DNA of 64,000 bases. It comes from Nicotiana tabacum. Lineage: Eukaryota > Streptophyta > Magnoliopsida > Solanales > Solanaceae. Numbering within the stretch: position 1 is the stretch's first letter; each line of letters opens with the position of its first letter. The notes beneath the pieces were generated by a model. That model was not told the origin of the DNA. It searched no databases and saw only the letters and a program-made list of their open reading frames with translations. A program made the position numbers and the translations under genes. Positions 1 to 10,269 of this stretch are shown here, piece by piece. The DNA lies in NCBI RefSeq assembly GCF_000715075.1, contig NC_134097.1, positions 64,575,190 to 64,639,189 of the forward strand, read 5' to 3'.

Positions 1-260
1 AATTAATATCTTAAAGAAAACTTCTAAAGAGGTACTAAAAGAAAATTCTTTTTTTTTTTGAATTTTTTAATCTTAATATACTAAAGGAAATATAAAAGCA
101 ATTTTTATTTTGAGTTCTAGATATTAATTTCCTAAGGAAAACCACAAAAGATTTTTTTTGAACTTCTAGAGTTAGTATTCTAAAGAAAACATCTAACAGA
201 AATATAAAAACACAATTTTTTTTGGATTTTTGATTTATTACACATCTTTTTTTCAATACA
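1..260. repeat. Degenerate A/T-rich direct repeats in the leader of element F
   Basis: Four loosely similar segments of roughly 55-60 bp each carry a run like 'tattctaaagaaaac' followed by 'aaatataaaa' and a poly-T tract. They lie in the untranslated leader of F. The small open frame across them is low-complexity and not a gene. Similarity is judged by eye and is weak. Confidence 0.3.
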
Positions 261-1563
261 AAATAAGAAATACAATAACAAAAGACTCGACATTACTGTA
301 CAAAACTAGAAGGTAAAAGACGACATAAAAAGAAAAATAGACTCAAAACATAAAAAGAAAAATCTCCTTAAGCAACTCCTGAATGAGCGATCCTGACTGG
401 ATGGTCCTAGGGCGTCTGTCATGCTCAAACTCCGATAAGCAAATCCACACATGTATGAGAAAATTAAGACCAAATAAAGTTAAAGACCTAGAAAGCTATG
501 TGAGATAATAACCCTTCCTGTTGGACATATTCAAGACATGATTGTGACTATTTTTCTAAAATTAACTTATGTGGCTAAAAGTGGCTAAAAATGCAAGATT
601 TAGCTAAGACCCTGCGAAGCCAAGAACTTAAGACTCACTAGGAAGACCGGACCCTATGTGGGTTGCCTACGTATCCCGCCCCGAAAGACGAGAATCAGGT
701 ATGCGTAGTTCGGGCAGATTGGATACGGGCGAGAATTAGAAAAAAACAACTAATTTAGAGAAAAAATATTTTTTGTCTTTTTTTTTTGAAAAATGATGAA
801 ACATGTAAACTCGTGTTGGAATTTCTTTTTCCTTTTTTTGGAACATGATGAAAAAGTGCAAATCTTTTTTGAATTTTTCATGTATTATTTTTTGTCTTTT
901 TCTTTTAAAAAGAATGTGAAAGAAAAATATAACTGGGCCCTACTTGCTTTATTTTTACACTTCACCCTCTTTTCTTTCTCATTTACCCTCAGCCATCATT
1001 GGTCAGCCAAATGATCCTTTTACCCTTGAAGAAAGGCAACATGTGGCACATAGGATGCATCAGGATGATCTTTTATTTTTGGGTACATCTGTCCTAGATG
1101 GATCCAACCCCTGTGTTGAGTCCCCAAAGTCAAATGCATATGATGCAAACAAACGTTCCTAGTAGGGATCCAGTATGAGAGCATGTTATTCTAAGTTTAA
1201 ACCTGGGATTGTGTTCTTGACCTTGCTTACCCGAGTGGACTACTCAAGCCGAAGAGGGGGCAACGTACCGGGAGCACGAAAGTCTACCCGGGCTTGTTGC
1301 TGGCCTAGCCTCGTTCTATTTGGTATAACTTCTAATAGAAAAAGTGTGACACACGAACGTGTGCACCATTTTTTTTGGAGACTCAGAAAGAAGGCGTAGG
1401 GAGACAGTTTAATATAGTTCAAATAATATGCAAGCGGTAAATAAACAACGTTTAGCACATTAGGTCCACAAATACAATAATATGAACAATAAATAAAGCC
1501 AAGTAAAAATCATAAAAACAAGCTCGAATTCTTGATCCCTGAACCAGAAGTTTTGATTTTTTA
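261..1563 (-). other. Untranslated leader of element F, no gene seen
   Basis: No open frame with recognisable protein similarity is present. At 660-678 the - strand carries GGGATACGTAGGCAACCC, a motif that recurs in variant form in the 3' untranslated region of element C (50757-50772). Small open frames at 793-1399 are short and compositionally biased, and I treat them as chance. Confidence 0.5.
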
Positions 1564-1581
1564 TCCCCAACAGAGTCGCCA
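1564..1581 (-). other. Primer-binding site of element F (tRNA-Arg type)
   Basis: The - strand reads TGGCGACTCTGTTGGGGA, four bases inside the LTR end. It starts with TGG, complementary to a tRNA CCA tail, and resembles the 3' end of plant tRNA-Arg(ACG) apart from mismatches in the middle. Tat/Ogre elements are known to use tRNA-Arg. This fixes the element's orientation and its LTR boundary. Confidence 0.75.
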
Positions 1582-1945
1582 GAGTTGTCACACCTCCTTT
1601 TTACTACCCCGAAAGGGGTATAAGGGAGCTTTTTCCAATTGAAGTGACAATCAAAACGGAATTAACTATTAGAAATTCAGAGTCGTCACTTGGGATAATT
1701 TATGCTGTCCCAAGTCACCAGTTTAAAATCCTAAAAAAGAAAAATTGACTCTTATTTATGGTCTGCGAACACAGAAATCTAGGTAAGGAATTCTGTTAAT
1801 CCTAGAGAAAGTGTTAGGCATTCCCGGGTTCTGTGGTTTTAGCACGGTCGCTTTGATCATACTTGGCTTATTAAATTGCTTAATTACTCGTTTTGGAACC
1901 TATGTGCTTTCACCTCTTTTAATTAAGAAATTATCTTAAAACAGG

Positions 1946-2113
1946 TCACGCATACGTGTACCCATTTGTTTGGCGCGTCAAAAACCATGTCACACGTACG
2001 TGTCCACGATTAATAACGTTTTATTGTTATTAAAAAAGTTTGGCCGAAGTTACACGAACGCATACCTCGATTTTGTTTTTAGTATCGTAATTATGTCACA
2101 CGAATGTGTACAC
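1946..2113. repeat. Imperfect ACGT-core palindromes in F's LTR
   Basis: Several copies of a motif of the form CACACG-n-ACGTGT lie here, for example cacgcatacgtgtac, cacacgtacgtgtcc and cacacgaatgtgtac. A related copy (cacacgaacgtgtgc, near 1350) lies in the leader. Each copy is close to self-complementary. ACGT cores are binding sites for plant bZIP factors, so these may be repeated regulatory sites of the LTR; that role is inference. Confidence 0.4.
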
Positions 2114-2322
2114 AATCACGATGATATATTAAATCGCGCCTAAAGCAAACTATCATGTTCATTAGTCATTTTCCTAAACTACTTTAATATTAATGGAAGG
2201 TCATGAATTATGGAATTACTCTGACCAAAATATTTAGCCCAATTTTGTTTTGAATTGAGCAATTGGGCCTCTATTGGGGCGTGAAAAATCGGAAACTGCG
2301 AATGCTGTCTTTGCGGGCGAAC

Positions 2323-2450
2323 GGCACAAATAGCCACTAAAAGCAGTGGCTTTTATTTTAAAGCCACTGTTTTCAATGTATTTAGACTTTAGCCACTCCT
2401 TTAAAAAACTTATACCTGACTGGACGAAAATACCCTTCTGGTATAACTTA
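2323..2450 (+). repeat. Left terminal inverted repeat of the DNA transposon
   Basis: It pairs imperfectly with 4790-4899. The strongest shared strings are TAGCCACTAA at 2331-2340 and a 16-base patch near 2424. An internal sub-terminal inversion (gccactaaaagcagtggc) also occurs here. Confidence 0.5.
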
Positions 2451-2785
2451 TACCTACGCTATCAACACAAGCAGCAGTTACACAAAGAGAAGAAACGAGC
2501 AGCAGCAGCAGTTACCACAGCGGCGATCAACTGAGGATTGATAAAGTTATAGACATCGCCTCCTATGATAATTCTGTATTCCGGACATAGTGCCTTCATT
2601 TTAGAAATTGAATTCAAAAAAAAAAAAGAACACTATGTCCTTAACTTTGATTCTACTGGCCTCATTTTGCAAATTGAATAAAAAAACTTAAGGACAAAAT
2701 GTCCTTCACTTTGTTGTGGTTCTTCTGTATACAAAGCCCTGTAGCTTGAGTTTCAAATTGTATGTTTTAATTTCTGGTTCAAATG

Positions 2786-4225
2786 TTAAGGACTGACAGT
2801 CCTTAACTTTTAAATACATGTTTAAATGTTAAGGACTAGCAGTCCTTAACTATTAATTCCATGTTTAAATGTTAAAGGACAGACAGTCCTTAGCTTTTAA
2901 TTTCTTGTTCAAAAGTTAAGGACTGTCAGTCCTTAACTTTTAATTCCATGTTTAAATGTTAAGGACTGGCAGTCCTTAACTTTAATTATATGTTTAAATG
3001 TTAAAGGACAGGCAGTCCTTAGCTTTTAATTTCTGGTTCAAAAGTTAAGGACATGCAGTCCTTAAGTTTTAATTTTTGGTTCAAAAGTTAAGGGCAGACA
3101 GTCCTTAAGTTTTAATTTCTTGTTCAAAAGTTAAGGACTGAAAGTCCTTAACTTTAATTCCATGTTTAAATGTTAAGGACAGACAGTCCTTATCTTGGTC
3201 TTGCACTTACAGTACACCTGTTCTTAATTCTACAAGGATTAAGGACTGACAGTCCTTAACTTTTAAATACATGTTTAAATGTTAAGGACTAGCAGTCCTT
3301 AACTATTAATTCCATGTTTAAATGTTAAAGGACAGACAGTCCTTAGCTTTTAATTTCTTATTTAAAAGTTAAGGACTGTCAGTCCTTAACTTTTAATTCC
3401 ATGTTTAAATGTTAAGGACTGGCAGTCCTTAACTTTAATTATATGTTTAAATGTTAAAGGATAGGCAGTCCTTAGCTTTTAATTTCTGGTTCAAAAGTTA
3501 AGGACATGCAGTCCTTAAGTTTTAATTTTTGGTTCAAAAGTTAAGGGCAGACAGTCCTTAAGTTTTAATTTCTTGTTCAAAAGTTAAGGACTGAAAGTCC
3601 TTAACTTTAATTCCATGTTTAAATGTTAAGGACAGACAGTCCTTATCTTGGTCTTGCACTTACAGTACACCTGTTCTTAATTCTACAAGGATTAAGGACT
3701 GACAGTCCTTAACTTTTAAATACATGTTTAAATGTTAAGGACTAGCAGTCCTTAACTATTAATTCCATGTTTAAATGTTAAAGGACAGACAGTCCTTAGC
3801 TTTTAATTTCTTGTTCAAAAGTTAAGGACTGACAGTCCTTAACTTTTAATTCCATGTTTAAATGTTAAGGACTGACAGTCCTTAACTTTAATTACATGTT
3901 TAAATGTTAAAGGGCAGGCAGTACTTAGCTTTTAATTTCTGGTTCAGAAGTTAAGGACTGACAGTCCTTAACTTTAATTCCATATTTAAATGTTAAGGAC
4001 TGGTAGTCCTTAACTTTAATTATATGTTTAAATGTTAAAGGACAGACAATCCTTAGCTTTTAATTTCTGGTTAAAAAGTTAAGGACATGCAGTCCTTAAG
4101 TTTTAATTTTTGGTTCAAAAGTTAAGGACAGACAGTCCTTAAGTTTTAATTTCTTGTTCAAAAGTTAAGGACTGAAAGTCCTTAACTTTTAATTCCATGT
4201 TTAAATGTTAAGGACATACAGTCCT
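2786..4225. repeat. Palindromic tandem array, 33 monomers of about 43 bp in three higher-order units
   Basis: Each monomer contains a near-perfect palindrome with arms TTAAGGACTG and CAGTCCTTAA around a single central base, followed by a 20-odd-base linker (cttttaattccatgtttaaa type). I count 10, 10 and 13 monomers in three higher-order units, about 453, 453 and 582 bp long including the tail below. Each unit ends in a unique tail of about 48 bp (tcttggtcttgcacttacag...) at roughly 3191, 3644 and 4226. Monomers at the same rank in units 1 and 2 share the same private changes, so whole units were duplicated. More degenerate relatives extend leftward to about 2570. The sequence does not code in any frame. 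Confidence 0.9.
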
Positions 4226-4274
4226 TATCTTGGTTTTTCACTTACAGTACACCTGTTCTTAATTCTACAAGGAT

Positions 4275-4425
4275 TACTTTATAACGTATGTCCTTTGTTT
4301 CCCATTTTCTTGACTTGTACGATGGAAACAATATGCATAATAGTTGCTTTTAATTGTGGATGGATTGAACACTATAAATATCTTGAAACAGAACATAAAT
4401 CATGAACTAGCAAATGAAAAAGTAC
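4275..4425 (-). other. Probable partial intron 1 of the captured dehydrogenase gene
   Basis: AT-rich sequence directly 3' of the candidate splice donor at 4425-4424, running to the tail of the palindrome array. It lacks the palindrome unit and has no coding potential. Assigned as intron from position only. Confidence 0.4.
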
Positions 4426-4547
4426 CCAATACCTCGAGTGCCACCAGTTACAAGAGCATTCATGCCATAAAGGGACCATCTATTCACTTTTCCACTACAC
4501 TTAGTGGCAGTGGCAGTAGTTGTGAGTCGAACTGAACTGCAATTCAT
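4426..4547 (-). pseudogene. Captured first coding exon of a tropinone-reductase-like short-chain dehydrogenase
   Basis: On the - strand an ATG at 4547 opens about 40 codons ending in RWSLYGMNALVTGGTRGIG. TGGTRGIG is the TGxxxGxG NAD(P)-binding loop of classical short-chain dehydrogenases, and the RWSL-GM-ALVTGG context is typical of tropinone reductases and their plant homologues. The frame then runs into GTAC at 4425-4422, a plausible splice donor in phase 2 within the last Gly codon, and stops shortly after. Family genes have an intron at about this place, so the copy looks genomic (exon 1 plus part of intron 1) rather than a retro-copy. The sequence 4548-4751 is probably its 5' leader, with a CT-rich stretch and a 31-bp tandem duplication (4664-4712). 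Only the cofactor loop survives; the catalytic Tyr-Lys part is absent, so no enzyme can be made. Confidence 0.65.
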
Positions 4548-4789
4548 CCATGGGTTTATTATAAAGTTTTTGGGTTTTGAAAGTTGAAGTGCTTGAGAGA
4601 AGCAACAACAGTATGTGAAATGAAGAGGGGTTCCGACATTTTCTTTTAGAGAGAGAGAGAGACAAGGGATTGAGGGATTGATGTGCACAGATAAGGGATT
4701 GAGGGATTGATGCTGTTGACCAAGCATGGAGGAGGCCAACCATGAAATCACTTTGGGTATTCCAGATGAAAATGCAACGCGAAAGAGAG

Positions 4790-4899
4790 GAAGAAAGGGT
4801 AAAATTGTCTTTTTTCTATTAGTGGTGGCTATTTTTGCTGAGCATTATAATTAGTGGATAAAAATTAAAGACACCCTTAATTAGTGGCTACTACACGCC
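4790..4899 (-). repeat. Right terminal inverted repeat of the DNA transposon
   Basis: Inverted partner of 2323-2450, with TTAGTGGCTA at 4881-4890. Divergence between the two ends is considerable, so the element is probably old or its ends evolve loosely. Confidence 0.45.
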
Positions 4900-5450
4900 A
4901 TTTTTACTTTATATGAAAGGGCTAGCTTCATGGCCCAAATCCGATTTTAAGAAAACCAACTCATGGTCCACTAATCTATTTCTTTTAGTCTTAATCCCAC
5001 GGCCCATCCATTTATTCTGCCTTGAATACCTTCAACTAAAATGTTCAAATGCTAACAAACAATGAATGATTTAAATCAGTTTGTGCAAATTCCAAATAGA
5101 AACAGAAGGGAAAACGAAAAAAATCAAACGAAAAATCAATAAATCAAGAAAGAGCTCAAACATTCAATACATATTCATAGGGAAAGTCTCGCTAATTTCC
5201 TTGAGGCAACAGAAAACCATGAATTCAACAAACTTAAGCAATCTAACAACATCTCAATATTTACAACTCTATTTCAAATTAAGCGAGCAAATCAATTATA
5301 AAAGAATAGATAAGAGTCATCAGCTAAAATGCTAAACATTAACGAAAGAAACTATGAGATCATAGTTTATCTATGTTGACTAAAAAGCATAGAGCACATG
5401 AAATAATTCCAAACATCACTAATTATATGGCACCACGAAAATAAACGGAC

Positions 5451-5460
5451 CTTTTATATA
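5451..5460 (-). promoter_or_regulatory. LTR TATA box of element F
   Basis: The - strand reads TATATAAAAG. Its place inside the LTR and its orientation agree with transcription from the 5' LTR toward the primer-binding site. Assigned by motif only. Confidence 0.5.
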
Positions 5461-6685
5461 TGAGAGTACAAAGATGGAAACTCGGTGAGAAATCTCGAGA
5501 AAACTGGACCGGGAACGGAGAACTCGCCAGCGACCTCGGGTAACAGAGCTTCGACCTCAGAAAACTTCACAAGATTGTTTCAAAGCTCAGCTAATAGACA
5601 AGGGCTCGAACAAAAAGCACGGCGGCACTAGAACCTCGCCGGCAACTCAAACGAAACTAGCAACCAATGAATAGAACTTTGACTGAACTCGATCTCAACA
5701 GAAAACGTTACCTTTTATGAGGAAAAGCGCTGTTATGAAGTGTTTTGGTGTTGGAGTTCGATTTTTGACTAGTGTTTGGTGGTTCGCCAGTTCTGTTGGT
5801 GCATGTGTGCGTGTGTCCGGCGTGAGGGGGATGGAGTTTTTCGCTGATGGCTTCTGCTACTTAAAGGGTTGGTCAAGAGTGAAGAAGTAGAAGTTCAGGG
5901 GGTGTTTTGAGGTTGAAGATGGTTTGTTCTTTGAAGGGTGGTTATGGAGGAGTGGTCATTGGGTGTCGAGGTCAAGAAGCAGCCGCTGGTTCTCTTTGGA
6001 GAGGAGTTAGCTCTTTTCGGCGAGTTCGTCGCTGGTTCAAGAAGGAGCGTCTGCGGCTGGAGAGGTCGTTCCCTTTGTTGTTCTCTAAGGTTCAGGTCTT
6101 CTTTTGGTTGAAGAAGAAGATGAGGGGTCGTTCCTTGTGAGGGTGACAGCTGTAGCTTGTTAGGTCTCTAGGTTTTAGGTTATCTCTCTTAGGGCCTAGG
6201 TCTAATGTGTATTGTGCTTTAGGTTAATTTAAGAAGAATAAGGGTCCAGATCTTGGGGGTTGGGTCAGGTCGACCCGGTCTGGGCTGGGTTGGAGGGAAA
6301 ATTTGGACTTCTAAAATATTTGGCCCAATTGAATTTAAAAACCAGCCTTTTTCAATTTCCTTTTCCTTTTGTTTTCTTTTCTTTCTTTAATTAATTAAAA
6401 ACCTAAATTAAATTCCTAAATTAATTCAAATTATAAAATTAAGCTAATTATCTAACTATAATATTTATAAAAATTAGTTGATCCTAAATTTAAAGAGAAA
6501 ACATAATAATCCAAAATTAAAATCTAAGAATGTAAAAATGAACCATTTTTGTAATTTTTATTTTTTGTGATAAAATGAAGTAAAAGAGTTAAAATTAGTT
6601 GAAATAGCTATATTAGACCTAAACTAAATATTTAAATGCTAAAATATGTAAAATCTTGGGGAGGGTCAAAAATCACACGTCTACA

Positions 6686-7098
6686 ATGGGTACAACCAAA
6701 TACGAATGAACCCGGATGATCAGGAAAAAACCTCCTTCATCATTAAATACGGAACATACTGTTATAACGTGATGCCGTTTATACTAAAAAATGTCGGTGC
6801 TACTTATCAATGCCTAGTTAACCAAATGTTCGAGGAACAAATAGGAAAATCATGGAGGTTTACATCGACGATATGTTGGTTAAGTCCCTGTGAGCAGAGG
6901 ACCATTTAAAACATTTACAGGAAACCTTCAACATATTGAAAAAGTATAATATGAAGTTGAACCCAAAGAAATTTGCGTTTGGAGTCGGATCAGGTAAGTT
7001 CCTCGAATTCATGGTATCTAACCGAGGAATTGAGATCAACCCCGACAAGATCAAAACCATCGAAGATATCACGGTTGTGGACAACGTGAAGGCCCTAC
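6686..7098 (+). pseudogene. RT fragment of element E
   Basis: Conceptual translation shows the middle of a Gypsy reverse transcriptase: MNPDDQEKTSF, a run reading MPF-LKN-GATYQ, then VYIDDMLVKS with the YIDD catalytic core, and the connecting KYNMKLNPKKFAFGV segment. A one-base loss near 6850 and a stop codon just after the YIDD motif (where relatives have Arg) break the frame. The N-terminal half of RT should lie left of element F. The fragment ends at 7098, where D's LTR begins. Confidence 0.85.
7094..7098. repeat. Target-site duplication of D, left copy (CCTAC)
   Basis: Identical to 16438-16442. It supports a single insertion event into the RT/RNase H gene of E and fixes both LTR boundaries. 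Confidence 0.85.
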
Positions 7099-7865
7099 TA
7101 TTTACCGTAAAAATGGTATCAACTATTAAATTTGTAAATGGGATTCTAAAAATACGTGATCTATTTTTATGCTAGTTGTTAGAGCAGTTGATGCTGAGAG
7201 TATGAAGTTTAATGAAGAAATACAAGCTAAAATAGGGCAGTAATCAAACCAAGAGGCTTGCAGCCCGAGCCTCGGACTAGTCGATGAAAGAACTCGAGGT
7301 CGATATCTGGCTCGAGTTTGAGTTATCGGGGGTAATCGGGGATGGGATAATAGTTGAGATATGATCAAACAAGGCTCTTTATGGCCAATACAAAGCAATG
7401 AATGGAGAACAAATATGAAAGCAATAAACGCTAAGAGTGGCCTCGAGCTAGTAGGAACGAGTAAGCTAGAGAGGAGAAAGAGAGAGAGAGAGATAGATAT
7501 TATTGATCTTGTGAAGAAAATAGATGGAGCAACATCCACCCTATACAAAGTAGTGTGGGTTCCCTTTATATAGGAGGGGAACCCGATTATAGTACAACAT
7601 GCATTAGTTGTAAAGTATGGAGATGGGACGGCTAGACATGACGCTTCGACAGAGACCCCGAATAAGCTGGCTCTGTCAGACTAAGCCGCGTGCCTTGGGA
7701 ATTTCCCCCTTTGCTCTAGCCTCGGTCTTCATCTTCTTTAAGTCAGGCCTTGACGAGCCCCGAGGGAGGGGACTCGGTCGCAATTTCATGTCCTCGTGGT
7801 CTCGAGGTATTCTTCCGAAGTGTCTTGACAGCGAGAAATCAAGTCCTCTGATGTTTTCGCATATA
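7099..7865 (-). repeat. 3' LTR of element D
   Basis: 767 bp, matching 15679-16437 over its whole length. Both terminal dinucleotides in view have decayed: the outer end reads TA where the other copy has TG, and the inner end reads TATA where the other has TACA. Immediately inside, the - strand reads AACGTAGAGACTATC, a degraded polypurine tract comparable with E's AACGAGGGGATTATC. Confidence 0.85.
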
Positions 7866-9147
7866 GATAGTCTCTACGTTTCCCAGAACAAAGCGATGGG
7901 AAATAATTCTAACACCTGATTCCACGAGCTTCTTACGGCAATGTCATACCAGTGATGCAACCTGTGGCGTGAGCTTTTTCGGCAACCGGGGTGTCCCATG
8001 GACTTGTGTATTTGATATCATTCAATGCACTGTCGATTCCCGCTCTCCAAAATGAATGCTCCGCCATCGATTCGGTTCTTCAAGAATGCAATAATTGCAT
8101 TTGCCGGTCAATCTTCCAAAGCCTTGATGACCGTGTCGTTACCCCTATAAATGGGGGTGCTTTGGCGTTGTTTCTTCCATCCAAGTACCTTCGTTGGCTC
8201 ATTTGCCCATTTCTTCTTATCATCATTCTCTTCCCTTGAACATTATGTTTGGGGCTCAGGGCCTTAAGGCCGTTCGCCAGAGCTCCTGTAGGCTGTGTTG
8301 TGGTGTTTTGAATGTTTTCCATTGTTGTTGACCGCTGACATCTAAGTTGGATGCGAGCGTTCTTTCCGATCCTCTACCGATTGACATGGCTTTTTTCCGA
8401 GCCCATCGTCATACCTCGGACCAAGCCTAAATTGATCTGATAGACTTGGGCTGTCGGGCCCTTCGAGTTGTATGGAGATAGCTGAGTTTTTGGAGCTTTT
8501 GAGAGTGGTATCCTGAGCGAAGGTCGGCTTCGGGTACCTGGGGGTCTGCTTTGAACTTGGTGTAGATAGCATTTTTAAGCGTAGTGGATAGACTTCTGTT
8601 GAGGGGTTGCCTATACTTAGGCGATGCCTCAAGACCTCCTAGAGCCTTCATGATCAGGGCTTCGCGTGCTTATTTTTCTTTTTAGAAAGAAAAACCATGA
8701 GATCGGGTGTCGCCTTGAGTTCTATGATGGCGTTGAGGCTTCCCGAAGCCTGACTTCTTTTTTGGCAGAGATCCTCGAGGTCGGGCACTACCTCAAGACT
8801 GGAGACGATACAGTTGACTCCTTGAGACCTAACTTCTTGTCGATGGATGCCTCTGGGGTCGGGTACCACCCCAGGATCTGTACCGAGGCCGCTGGCCTCC
8901 CGGGGCTTACTCTAGATAGGCGAATCGTTGTTGTTTCCCACATATATGTGGGGTGGCTTTCGCTTCTTTGGGAGATCTCATTATTTTGGATAGCTATTCC
9001 TCCGCCTTGGCATCGGGTCCTTCATCTCTTCAAGGACAAAAAGCATGTCGCACGTCCTTGCTTTAGTTTGTCAATTCTACCATAGCTATGGCAGCTACTT
9101 CGGGGCTAGGTCGGCAGGGAGGGGAGTATTCCATTCCCAGTGTTCAG
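7866..9147. other. Non-coding interior of element D, 3' side
   Basis: No protein similarity is recognised on either strand. The longest frames (8666-9085 + and 8342-8632 -) overlap on opposite strands and look like chance in GC-moderate sequence. Probably the untranslated 3' region of D. Confidence 0.4.
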
Positions 9148-10269
9148 GATCCATGGGAGTTCACTCTAAAGACTGTGTCTTTGATAAAATAGGAATATCT
9201 GGAGATAGTGATGAGATACTGCGGATGGAGTGAGGGGATAACGCTGCAGGTGCTTTCCCCGGAGGAGAGTATTATGGACTCTGGTTGGATTCTTGAGCAT
9301 ATACCTATATACTTTCGCATTTGACCCCCTTGATAGGGTCGTGCTTGATTTCTATTTGAAGTATCGGGTTACTTTGGCATAGATACATCCGTTGTTTTGG
9401 CGAGTGGTACGGATGATAAGGTTCTTTGCGGAGAAGGATGGGCTTGAATTCACGCTCAACCACCTCGTCAGGCTGTACCGGCCTTTTCATCACCGAGGCC
9501 TGTTAACCTTGCGGTGCCGCTCGTCCATGACCTTTGTTGTCGATGATGAAGAAGATGGGGATCAAGAGTGGGTCAGTCAATTCGTCCGGGTCTGAATGGC
9601 TGATGTTATACCTGTGGAGCTCATGTCGTTTCCCGAGGGATGGAATTACGCGCGTGAATGGAGTGTCTCGTGCTCCCTTGGATTTGCTTATAGCGAAAAC
9701 CAGCTGAGTAACTGTGTCTCCTTCCTTTTTTTGCAGTAACTTCATGGACGCCGGATGAAGTTCTTGATCTGCTCGGCTGGGTTCGGAAGTTGGCGACCCA
9801 TTCGACTTGCGATGAGTGTATGTGGCGAGCTATGTCCCGTGACAGATGGGAAGTAAAATACCGGGGTATGCGCGTATGCTGCTCCTACCTTGGTCCTCGT
9901 ATATTTGAGATGACATTTCCATCTTTCTTTTGTACCGGCTTTGCCGTTGTAGGTATCGGGTGTTTCCTTAGGGCGAGGTTGTGTTCCTCCGGAGAGGGGA
10001 AAGAGTCGTTAGCCTCCGAGCTGAGGGATGCTGGCGATAAACGGGATTCGCACCCGTAGTGTGATGGAGCTTTTAATGGGGCTCAATGGGCCCGTGTCTT
10101 CGAGGAGAGGACATCGCCCGAGCCTGCTGTTCCCAGAGCGTCTGATTCCGGAATGGTGGTTCCTCTGAGTGAATATGCTTTGACCGAGGTTGGTTCTTCC
10201 AGGGCCAAAGGGGCAGGACCAACATGAGTGTGCTCTGCCTTCGAGGAAGTCTGCCGGCTTTACTTCATG

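Larger units (their letters stand above)
2323..4899. mobile_element. Non-autonomous DNA transposon carrying a palindrome array and a captured exon (Pack-MULE-like candidate)
   Basis: Both ends carry related, inverted sequence: ggcacaaatagccactaa at the left, and on the opposite strand ggcgtgtagtagccactaa at the right, with a second matching patch (gacgaaaatacccttc versus gacaattttacccttt) about 100 bp in. The flanks on both sides look like F's LTR. Inside are a CAG-rich patch (2470-2515), degenerate then regular palindromic repeats (2570-4225), an intron-like AT-rich stretch (4275-4425), and an exon of a dehydrogenase gene on the - strand. No transposase is encoded. Long imperfect terminal inverted repeats plus a captured host exon suggest a Pack-MULE, but I could not find a convincing 9-bp target duplication, so the superfamily is open. 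Confidence 0.6.
1..6685 (-). mobile_element. Element F: Tat/Ogre-like Ty3/Gypsy retrotransposon, left-truncated by the window
   Basis: Only the 5' LTR (1586-6685) and about 1.6 kb of 5' leader (1-1585) are in view; the coding part lies beyond the left edge. Orientation follows from the primer-binding site at 1564-1581, read on the - strand just inside the LTR, and from an LTR TATA box on the same strand. The LTR begins TGTAGACGTGTG (minus, from 6685) and ends GGTGTGACA (minus, at 1586). It interrupts the RT gene of element E, whose sequence resumes at 6686, and is itself split by a DNA transposon at 2323-4899. The tRNA-Arg-type primer site and the long LTR fit the Tat/Ogre lineage; no coding domain is visible to confirm it. 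Confidence 0.75.
1586..6685 (-). repeat. 5' LTR of element F, split by a DNA transposon
   Basis: The LTR spans 5100 bp including the 2577-bp insertion at 2323-4899, so the original LTR was about 2.5 kb. It runs TG to CA on the - strand. The right boundary is where RT sequence of element E resumes at 6686; the expected 5-bp target duplication would be ATGGG (6686-6690), with its partner off the window. The stretch 4900-6685 contains only LTR sequence; the short open frames at 5081-5335 and 5907-6140 have no recognisable similarity. Confidence 0.75.

Noticed and set aside
2786..4225. CRISPR-like array
   Set aside because: Repeats are palindromic but the intervals are themselves repeated, not unique spacers. 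The setting is a plant transposon with no cas genes.
4407..4751. Functional short-chain dehydrogenase gene
   Set aside because: Only the first exon with the cofactor loop exists; the frame runs into intron-like sequence and stops.
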